From a virus, in IMG/VR virus record IMGVR_UViG_3300035034_000262, positions 1 to 31,290 of that record: 31,290 nt of DNA. One strand, 5' to 3'. The translations under genes and the position numbers were made by a program. Positions 26,901-29,755 of the stretch are shown here, piece by piece (the stretch's first letter is position 1; each line of letters begins with the position of its first letter). The notes under the pieces were generated by a model, which saw nothing but the letters and a program-made list of their open reading frames with translations, ran no database searches and had not been told where the DNA came from.

Positions 26901-27028
26901 AGAATGAAAGCATTGTAATAGTAAGGAAGACAGGTAGACTTTGGAGCGATCCAGGCACTGCATTGAAGGATGCTGATAATTCTATTGGCGATTTCTTAAG
27001 AAAAAGCATAAGTGAATTACCTGAATAA
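11957..27028 (+). CDS. giant gp7-like baseplate/tail structural protein, 5,023 residues
   Basis: A single uninterrupted frame of 15.1 kb directly after gp6, where gp7 lies in T4 (1,032 residues). The N-terminus (LLPRYFRTQANKKILGSTLD, LVQPGVAEKVSGYYGRQTAK, then YKDYTDFINQ) resembles the start of large wedge proteins of marine T4-like phages. In order I see: a cupredoxin-like domain (178-292), beta modules (about 690-1030), a Trp-rich block with WWQEQYGPAPYTNNNL near 1160, CBM5/12-like motifs (1449, 1707, 2212, 2874), an FG-GAP-type propeller (2117-3190), Gly-rich repeats (3562-4000), a conserved block VDWAFKTSFVKAKHN (near 3824), a beta-module array (4045-4760) and a C-terminal GERIEYF...LRRGTLGTG module (4829). 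GGAGGA lies 11 bases upstream of the ATG. No gp8, gp9, gp10 or gp11 gene is recognisable between gp6 and the fibres, so this protein may take over several of those roles. That is inference. Confidence 0.75.
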   Translation: MPINDQNSYPLPAEGNDNKRRSAELLPRYFRTQANKKILGSTLDQLVQPGVAEKVSGYYGRQTAKAFQPGDTYIEEVSKQRQDRQLEPATVFKDELGNVDFYKDYTDFINQISAFGGNVNNQSLLNTQEYYAWNPNVNWDKLANFREYYWLPNGPQTVGVAGQAREVTSTFKVTVENQGDNTVYNFSSRLAGNPTLTLYRGQTYRFEIDTPNYPFAFVVNRSYTIPDPDEDSENISSLYVNNQTFFDIDGNEIDPQYIEEGVIEFTVPIEAPDELYYLSESNINTSGFIKVFNIEENTAINVEEEILGKAAYTSSNGVEFTNGLKVTFKGEVTPRIYAQGEWYVEGVGTSITLVNESDLVIPAAYSDDVLVPWGSGPFDREPFANASSFAGEKDYIVVNRASPDRNAWSRYNRWFHSSVVEASAAYNNSIVDLNLDARATRPIIEFDPGLRLFNYGTQAKADIDLIDNFTKDVFSDVEGKLGYNVDQTQLVEGMRVLFTADTDSRVNDKTYRVTFLDVNNNRQISLREEPNTLPQEGEVVLVTNGTRNRGKLYWYNGADWQETQEKTERNQPPRFQLYDAAGNSFNDATYYLESTFVGTTVFEYIQGEGNPDSELGFPIQYRTIENVGDIQFNFSLVNDTFTFIEDDSLTSKSTDTGYLRRYSDLEEFTVQNAWAKARKPSSQAVIRQYVFDEATDTVDIDVYDNSSSISDLELKVYVDNSIKMLDDDYIINRDRKVARVVFTSELPQDSNVILKVKSNTSKNENGYYEIAHNLERNPLNNKITEFTLGEVNDHVETIAENVPAFSGTFPGKSNLRDLGELDAFGKRFVQHSGPVNLASYHITDRSANIIKALRYSRAEYAKFKRVLLQEAVNLGIDSLARVQLDEILRRINSVKPEGHPFYFTDMLGITTSRKFDIDIQGANNNFLALSQPFSLDSLSARSVLVYLNTKQLIHGIDYVFTDEGFIDVTTPLERGDEVEVVEYDSTDGSFIPATPTKLGLFPAYVPKIFTDTTYREPRKVIQGHDGSIIVAYNDYRDEILLEFELRVYNNIKQQYNKDLFDMDSFVPSDFRDTGYSQASIDRAMIKDFVEWLEIAGNPDYTSNTNYDRTNPFTFNYTGTLSPTGVQLNGYWRAVYNHAYDTDRPHTHPWEMLGFTLEPEWWQEQYGPAPYTNNNLVMWQDLGDGLIKEPGKPERRLKKYARPTLLRHIPVDSAGQLRSPLASGYAQNFVDRLGRDSFKFGDQAPAESAWRRSSEYPFSLLTSRVLNQPNATFATGFDLSRMKRNQVGQIIYTETGKAIRLEDIAFPNATVDTKRVITSGLVNYVYDYLASNVLLSYNTYKEQLAGLRNQLSFKVGGFTEKEKWNIILDSRTPFNQGNVFLPKENYQIFLNTTSPIDVANYSGIVVEKTSSGFVVRGYDRENPVFEYYPAIISSNDPVINVGGVSEPFLVWDEGKQYVKGQNVRYNNLFYRATETHVSTEAFDSTKFSRIDTLPRVGGQNAALRKNFQRRPKELVYGTVFNTIQEVVDFMLGYEQALIKKGFIFDYFNNELGQIEDWTYSVKEFLFWTTQNWQEGSVIAISPGAEQVLFNRDFAVVDDIFNNFYDYSLFAADGRELERRFSSIARSNETEFGLSVVNTDNGIYHVKLPLVQKEHVVLIDNRSAFDDIIYQPVTGYRQERVQVTGYRSDGWNGGLDIPGFIYDSAEVKEWEQWKDYAVGDLVKYKEFFYVAIYDVPGSDVFVSGNWKRLDERPAARLIPNFDYRINQFADFYDLDTDNFDVQQQKHAQHLIGYQKRQYLQNIINDDVSQYKFYQGFIQDKGTRNSLTKLFDVLGAADRDSLEFYEEWAIRLGRYGDTENSKIVEFKLDESQFRLDPQPVELVDRLPENATDLVYRQRPFEVYSAPEGYDNKPFMVAERDNSQIRSAGYVRNDDVAFRVSDKQDILLGTPALVGLGEYIWVVGLNEDWDILQHIRSTLRVTAIEGTDDVVDVRGDTTSPAAIVTFDNNTKDLSIGQYIAIQGIAEANNNFYQIEDLSSNTATVIVPTGIEIEDQEDVDGFISTLRSVRTTTIADANEVVKTGVLENQRLWVDGTGFNNWSVLENQEVYAESQVLSNRSTEEASIEFAQSIDATSDNRIVVVGDYTLGNGLVYVYNRASESNDLQINNVLTRTRDIENSIDLGQEFGKSVAISDDGNFIAVGSPSASNITDPYQGVFDPATPYAQSDIVRYSAQYWSANRNVDPQEEELPYLSFNSYAFIEEETDSTQIILLLQGAPFVAATEVDHILVRAPKDQYDASINWIDDENLDRIYLEWNEYTNLNRINNNSTSDVFEQIVPFGDVNTDVTDVIDVEFIEKGHDIVRKVDNILYIDQAQSLPSVGDTVTTDSGSGVVYKRFQQDFDLVLYLVDVQGFIDVTDSLFFEGDLVGTYTQPGTTINPELGGWWYIETDSGDSSESVYTNSEADASIDDFGDQAVGLVYQDFIQVRAEAPNRAVNKFYNIADELGELGDTEIRSFITSLSFVGDIQQTSGQTVYEDSRWVIRLPADQTVQQELISAGEFQLWVNNSLVSDDVTDYGFDYSYLNGVQGLSPVTHTIEELWDGYIDFDFTVTQTQDIDGDGTVGDFYEPDGSLGIDPATVFDDVTIARAEVVYYQKRAQTKGRIYVKLNANNQSLGREFTVNNIIRVDTVEGSIPSNRIMGVITDVSVVDNGLGPLAVIDKGTPFEIAASEEADRFSNPYNDYALVNGEYWFYDVNAETGRDRAAKYPSSSSRDWSQVFNIPVLTTKDPNGIPNQGVFDIFERAGNNWVWVSSYFVPLTGQDSNAGKELQFAKEGNLYRLFVSTEDKVYVFKNGFDADGVEYKWALDTDPRYRGELGAIPSSVQISTGDIVRFDDTLYTAKTIVTSNETPATLGSTSKWELSGNNVVVESFLPHTATEDLYGDSTFTDAGVLEFAITTAVSSTGQVVAITVETDSQDSTDEDYRVLVYRQQNNRYVLSQIIDPERAGTRFGTSISLSPDGKTLAIGEPDNDEVADNQGLVSVYKLANGQFELAQIVESSANERAVRFGQQVSLTSNFLAVSSSISDIVLPTDFTDSTVFDNGFTTFSERWNNIGGVTLYELIDGTYLYADQLEFDNANVSQFGDVLLAVRNHVYVGAPDLTVDDRLGALIDFRRSQGVSAWNKIREPKPVIDLNKIKEVYLFDKRTNQLVTYLDYIDVRQGRIAGTAAQEINYRTFVDPARYNISNQEILLDTVNNWEEENVGKTWWDLSTARFVHPYQGDPVFQSTNWNSLLPGASIDVYEWVETDILPSRWDEIADTSEGVARGVSGQSRYGDSVFSQKLKYDPVAGNFSNVYYYWVRNKFTVPNIESRKISAGNLARLIQDPNQENYQYAAFTSDNRFVVYNIDSLLYSDDIVLAVNQYTLENQEQNVHAEYQLISEGLETSLPKRDIERKWFDSLVGADERGRAVPDPDLSPRQKYGTLFRPRQSWFVNRREALKQVIERANIALASQPVVDSKDLTKLLSAEPMPGTETRLYDYAIDTIEELRFIGTSRAVRATLDATVVDGRVVDVDVVSPGRSYKDPTFDNSSGGQRRGPSVTVLGNGENLQVELFIDNLGKVSGVDIIDAGESYTGNITLLVRPLSVLVRADSTIGGRWAIYEWNSGTGEWQRSSTQDHDVKNFWDYADWYAEGVNQFTLVNFRVDQTYQLPSIDDDIGDVVRVENVGTGGWLLLRKINDFDTNDTTLNYETIGREDGTIQLNTLLYDNSLNGVGFDRASYDNKFFDAEPAIETRIVMQALKEDLLIEELAVEYNALFFTSLRYVFSEQLNVDWAFKTSFVKAKHNVGGLDQDITFRNNTLPSYNDYVEEVKPYKTNIREYVSALERVEDTNSVVTDFDLPPRYDEAQDRIIPRQVTVVDNNLIGLDATFDEYPDKNWTDNVGFKVTEIQVSDGGSRYLFAPKVTITGGGGAGATAQAFISKGKVRRVQVLTAGNGYLGAPTVTLAPPSNQEGVTANASATIGESVVRSMRVEIKFDRIAKRAAILTLDEKQTFIGTAVNTEFALNWPMSLSDSTVTITIDGREALRSEYTFRNVTDNSLSYERQHGVIEFSAPPALDANIVVNYKKDSSILTAPERIDYLYNPTSGMIGKDISQLMTGVDYGGVEVRSFDFDTATGWDNDEWATSPWDLYDTTYEDLVFELDGSTTLLELASPLEDGVVYNVYKDSESNYTGGAVFGAYYNAVRIDDPDYDGSTVIDNSNAVMESITGDGAQTIIDLDELGVSTVDGDILIIRKSTSDGSLLPDTTSFDTQLDGGSLNYGNATGLNAEDIIVDGDLFVTPITSGGPEELVPGQVLDSVDVTVYERVGDGQAEIFNQNYVTDGVTLEYTLGIKPSSVDGVIVKLGETIVPETEYEIDIQNNTLEFNDAPSIGQKLTILTVGLSGNNVLDIGTVVSNGAEKIIETSVTLRADVSTLLLVNGEVQGSTDVLVLERNGLVAFEFAVAPVQGAVIDFAVFVQPEDGIQTFSRVLRDTFTGDGSTAAYTLSQAPGAQDPVEFFTLVNVDNVILSPGYNKQFVIDNTTQLEYSFDNFQIPDFTIDPAQVRVFADGNELVRGRDYLVTIANSSFRLDPAFLIEGTVIEAYYTADADYFIDDNIITFATTPDMDKSIDVYQFTNHDVLDPERISYDITARSHLVPGTDEFTTYHNLRGGKVILRSAAAGVQYVWVIVNGKLLSPSDDYTLSVDNKIVYLVEEPEVGDSVDVFHFAAPVRTPRMAWSKFKDILNRTHYKRVDNATGLSLAQPLNEYDLRIEVNNATSLAVPSKSRNAPGIIFIDGERIEYFVKDGNTLRQLRRGTLGTGVKETYPAGTTVINNSSSKNIPYQDKTVTQVIENDGSSTSYETQFNLGGIVLKSSQTYRDFFEVFVGGRRLRKNARQEYQFDMVDEDGNIVQAIAPDSPAGDIEVDREFDIVVDSATKDVTLELAELPLENESIVIVRKTGRLWSDPGTALKDADNSIGDFLRKSISELPE
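12488..12832 (+). other. cupredoxin-like domain lacking copper ligands (inside the giant protein)
   Basis: Residues 178-292. NPTLTLYRGQTYRF followed by NYPF, then EFTVPIEAPDELYY and a 14-residue end YYLSESNINTSGFI fit the cupredoxin-like pattern (TL..G.TY.F...HPF ... TFTVP..AP..LYYQC..H..M.G.I). The four ligand positions appear replaced: His by Tyr213, Cys by Ser279, His by Asn282, Met by Thr285. The fold call is by pattern only. Confidence 0.6.
16301..16426 (+). other. CBM5/12-like motif 1 (inside the giant protein)
   Basis: Residues 1449-1490. VWDEGKQYVKGQNVRYNNLF then YRATETH follows the carbohydrate-binding pattern W...Y..GD.V.Y....Y.A. of CBM5/12 modules. The Asp after the Gly is replaced by Gln. 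Binding is not shown by sequence. Confidence 0.5.
17075..17206 (+). other. CBM5/12-like motif 2 (inside the giant protein)
   Basis: Residues 1707-1750. EWEQWKDYAVGDLVKYKEFF then YVA and a closing NWKRLD. This is the best of the four matches, with both Trp, the GD.V.Y core and the final Trp preserved. Confidence 0.6.
18590..18676 (+). other. CBM5/12-like motif 3 (inside the propeller insertion)
   Basis: Residues 2212-2240. VFDPATPYAQSDIVRYSAQY then WSA. The first Trp is replaced and Gly of the GD pair is Ser. It opens the large insertion in propeller unit two. Confidence 0.45.
20576..20704 (+). other. CBM5/12-like motif 4 (between propeller units three and four)
   Basis: Residues 2874-2916. 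SVQISTGDIVRFDDTLYTAK ending in SKWELSG. The GD.V.....LY.A core and closing Trp are present; the leading Trp is absent. Confidence 0.45.
22640..23956 (+). repeat. Gly/Tyr beta repeats (inside the giant protein)
   Basis: Four copies of a unit G.V..V.V...G..Y....V.: at residue 3562 (GRVVDVDVVSPGRSYKDP), 3613 (GKVSGVDIIDAGESY), about 3934 (VTEIQVSDGGSRYLFAP) and 3976 (GKVRRVQVLTAGNGYLGAP). They form two pairs about 370 residues apart; the second pair encloses a GGGGAGATAQA stretch. The intervening sequence holds a conserved-looking block near residue 3824. Confidence 0.65.
24089..26236 (+). repeat. array of short beta modules (inside the giant protein)
   Basis: Residues about 4045-4760 hold at least five degenerate modules of 60-90 residues with the pattern YTL...P....V.V.VNG..L....DY.....N.I.....P..G..I.V. 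Examples: VTITIDGREALRSEYTF, DGVIVKLGETIVPETEYEI, VRVFADGNELVRGRDYLVTI and VWVIVNGKLLSPSDDYTLSV. Such arrays look like stacked beta-sandwich units of a fibrous or wedge-like structure. Confidence 0.6.
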
Positions 27029-27032
27029 ATAC
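27024..27032 (+). promoter_or_regulatory. late promoter for the tail-fibre block (AATAAATAC)
   Basis: AATAAATAC overlaps the stop codon of the giant gene (TAA at 27026-27028). Predicted start is near 27038, giving a leader of about 19 bases before the ATG at 27057. It is identical to the nine-base box before gp6. It would let the 202-residue gene and the fibres be transcribed without reading the 15-kb giant gene. Confidence 0.68.
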
Positions 27033-27056
27033 ACTAACGAAATGGAATAATCACAC

Positions 27057-27665
27057 ATGGTAAACGAAACTAACGGCGTGTTCATACAGGGACACATCAA
27101 AATACACGATCCTGAAACTGGTGAGGTTCTTGTCAACAAAAAGAATGCTATCCATTATGAGAATATGAGTATTGCCCTTGCACAGAGCTTGGGCAACGAA
27201 GGCAACGGTCCTATATCTGAAATGAGCTTTGGTAACGGAGGCACTAGTATTGATCCTACAGGTGTTATTACGTATCTTACTCCTAATTCAACAGGCACTA
27301 ATGCTAGTCTCTATAATCAAACATTCAGTAAAATTGTCGACGACAGAAACGCTAACAATTTGGATCCGAATAGAAACAAGATAGAAACAAGACACGTAAG
27401 CGGTACGAACTACACTGACATTATTGTTACTTGTTTGTTAGACTACGGCGAGCCAAATGGGCAGGATGCGTTTGATACAGCAGCTTCAACAGACGCTCCG
27501 TTTGTGTTTGACGAACTAGGACTGCGTAGTGCACCGGTTGCAGGACAGGAAAGAGGCAGATTGCTAACTCATGTTATCTTCCATCCAGAACAAAAGTCAC
27601 TCAACCGGTTGATACAAATTGATTACACCGTCAGAGTGCAGAGTCTCAGTGGAGGTAATACCTAA
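27057..27665 (+). CDS. virion-associated protein of unknown role (202 residues)
   Basis: I do not recognise a T4 counterpart. The N-terminus (GVFIQGHIKIHDPETGEVL, then KNAIHYENMSIALAQSLGN) recalls small structural proteins that sit before tail-fibre genes in marine T4-like phages; that memory is family-level only. The rest is beta-rich (YTDIIVTCLLDYGEPNG, APFVFDELGLRS, LLTHVIFHPEQKS, IQIDYTVRVQS). No signal peptide or membrane segment is visible. It has its own late promoter, only a weak GGA ribosome signal 10 bases upstream, and a TAATG overlap with the fibre gene. Candidates are a fibre connector or a baseplate attachment protein. Confidence 0.6.
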   Translation: MVNETNGVFIQGHIKIHDPETGEVLVNKKNAIHYENMSIALAQSLGNEGNGPISEMSFGNGGTSIDPTGVITYLTPNSTGTNASLYNQTFSKIVDDRNANNLDPNRNKIETRHVSGTNYTDIIVTCLLDYGEPNGQDAFDTAASTDAPFVFDELGLRSAPVAGQERGRLLTHVIFHPEQKSLNRLIQIDYTVRVQSLSGGNT

Positions 27666-29755
27666 TGCCGTATGAGGTTCGATTTACTGATGAGATTAAC
27701 AAAGGCGTAATCGTTGTTGAAGACAGAGAAATTAACAGCGACGCAACTAGCCTAAGTTTTCCTGGCAGAGGTGTAACAAATTACGGCAAGGTTATTGCCG
27801 AAAACTTGTTACAGATGCTCGAAAACTATGCGTTTTCAGTTCCGCCAGACAATCCTGTCGAAGGCCAAACATGGTATGACAATACCTCAGGTATTGATCA
27901 GCTAAAAATTTATGACGGCACTCGCTGGATTCCTGCTAGTGGCATCTTTAAAGGAGCGTCTGCGCCAGAAGTTGCGTCAGCAATAGCCGGCGACCTTTGG
28001 GTAGATACTGATAGTCAACAGTTATACCTAAACAGTGGTGCTGGTTGGATACTTGTAGGTCCTGAGTTTTCAGGAGGTTCTGCTACAGGTCCTAGATCTG
28101 CACTACTAACTGGTACTGATAACATTAACTATACAGTATTAATACTAGATGTCAATCAAATTCCGATTGTTATTCTTTCAGGCAACGAATTTACACCTAA
28201 AACAAATATTGCAGGTTTTAACACTATTAGACAAGGTGTTAATTTAAGCACTAGAACGCTGAATGGCAGCCAATTAAAATACCGCGGCATTGCAGAATCT
28301 GCTGAAACACTGCGTATAGGTAATAATAACGTTAACAGCATTAACTTTATGCGATCTGATCTTGATACTTCTACTAGCGGACAGTTAAGTGTTCGTAACA
28401 ACAGAGGGATTCAAGTCGGTGATAGCAACCAAATTGCAATGTTTGCAGCAGGCGAACGTGGTGTTATCAGAAACAACTTTAGCGGATCTAGCCTAGACCT
28501 AGAAGTAAAACAAGGAACCAACTTTTTAAGCGGATTGCGAGTTACTACTGATGCAATAACTGGTAACTTAGATGTTAGGGTCGGTAATCCAGCAAATCCA
28601 ACTACAACGTTAGACGTCTACGGCGTTTTGAACGTAGAAGATAGTGCGGTTGTCAAGTCAACTGCTGAAACTACTGAGTTAAACGAAGGTGCTTTACAAG
28701 TATCTGGTGGTGCTAGTGTTGCAAAGAATGTTCAAATCGGCGGCGCTTTAACTGTTGCCGCCGGGATAACGTTAGAAGATGACATTACAGGTAATTCATC
28801 TGATCTTATCGACTTTAATACTATTACAGCAAACAGCTTTATTGGTAACCTACAGGGCAGTGTTGTTGGTACGTTACAAGGCAGTGCGTCAAGTGCAACT
28901 AGGCTAATAAGTGCAACCAGTTTTGAGATCACAGGCGACGTTACTGCTTCACCTATTTTATTCGACGGAACAGGCGACCTAACAAAAGTATTTGATACTA
29001 CACTAAGCAACGACTTTATTGCTGGCAAACAGTCAGTACCTAACCCGCAGCGTGATGACGAGATTATTATCAACCGTATTTCGGGCGACACAGGGTTGTA
29101 TAAGATTGCTCAGCGAGACATAATCAAGAACATACCGACTAATCCGATAGGCATGTTTGTGCCGTTCGGTGGACAAACACCTCCGTCAGGATGGTTGTTG
29201 TGTGACGGAAGCATTGTTAACAAGTCTGATTATCAAGATTTGTTCGATATTATAGGTTATGCGTTCTTGGACGAAGTAGAAGTCGGCAATAGAGGCTTTA
29301 CACCGTCTAACCAGTTCTTTGCTCTACCTGATCTTAGAGGAAGATTTCCACTTGGTCTTGACAGCATGGGCGGTATTGCAGCAGACAGAGTTACTGACCT
29401 AGCTGCTGATACACTAGGTAATACCGGCGGCACAGAAGTTAAAGACGTAAGTACAAGTAACTTGCCAGCACACGAACATAATTTAAGATCGTCAGGATTA
29501 AATGCCAAACAATATTTTGCAATCAGAGATGTTGAACTTGACACACAAAACGATTCACCGGAAGTAACTGATCTTAGTATTTCTACAGGTACTAGCAATG
29601 TTTCTGGCATACCAACAAGCGGTGGTATAATAGGCGGCGGTGTATCGGGTAACGGCGACTACAGAACAGTAGCTGGCGAAGAGCTTGGCGTACCTCTAGG
29701 GGTAATGAACCCTTATGTAGCTGTTAATTACATAATTTGGACCGGGGGCTTGTAA
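27665..29755 (+). CDS. tail fibre with C-terminal phage collar domain
   Basis: A 696-residue fibre-type protein. Residues 60-140 carry two copies of a short unit, GQTWYDNTSGIDQLKIYDG and GDLWVDTDSQQLYLNSGAG, an N-terminal module also found in the next gene. The middle is a repetitive beta shaft (LDVYGVLNVEDSAVV, GALQVSGGASVAKNVQI, SFIGNLQGSVVGTLQGSASS). From about residue 492 comes a phage tail collar domain: IGMFVPFGGQTPPSGWLLCD, FFALPDLRGRFPLGLDSMGG, then LPAHEHNL, whose HxH resembles the metal site of T4 gp12, and the C-terminus VMNPYVAVNYIIWTGGL. It probably forms a short tail fibre or host-contact fibre. GGAGG (27651-27655) precedes the ATG, which overlaps the upstream stop. It is not clearly orthologous to a single T4 gene. 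Confidence 0.82.
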   Translation: MPYEVRFTDEINKGVIVVEDREINSDATSLSFPGRGVTNYGKVIAENLLQMLENYAFSVPPDNPVEGQTWYDNTSGIDQLKIYDGTRWIPASGIFKGASAPEVASAIAGDLWVDTDSQQLYLNSGAGWILVGPEFSGGSATGPRSALLTGTDNINYTVLILDVNQIPIVILSGNEFTPKTNIAGFNTIRQGVNLSTRTLNGSQLKYRGIAESAETLRIGNNNVNSINFMRSDLDTSTSGQLSVRNNRGIQVGDSNQIAMFAAGERGVIRNNFSGSSLDLEVKQGTNFLSGLRVTTDAITGNLDVRVGNPANPTTTLDVYGVLNVEDSAVVKSTAETTELNEGALQVSGGASVAKNVQIGGALTVAAGITLEDDITGNSSDLIDFNTITANSFIGNLQGSVVGTLQGSASSATRLISATSFEITGDVTASPILFDGTGDLTKVFDTTLSNDFIAGKQSVPNPQRDDEIIINRISGDTGLYKIAQRDIIKNIPTNPIGMFVPFGGQTPPSGWLLCDGSIVNKSDYQDLFDIIGYAFLDEVEVGNRGFTPSNQFFALPDLRGRFPLGLDSMGGIAADRVTDLAADTLGNTGGTEVKDVSTSNLPAHEHNLRSSGLNAKQYFAIRDVELDTQNDSPEVTDLSISTGTSNVSGIPTSGGIIGGGVSGNGDYRTVAGEELGVPLGVMNPYVAVNYIIWTGGL
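29140..29752 (+). other. phage tail collar domain
   Basis: Residues about 492-696 of the fibre. Key blocks are the P.GW..CDG core (PPSGWLLCDGS), LPDLRGRFPLG, LPAHEHNL and the closing NPYVAVNYIIW. All are typical of the collar family that ends T4 gp12-type fibres. Confidence 0.88.
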
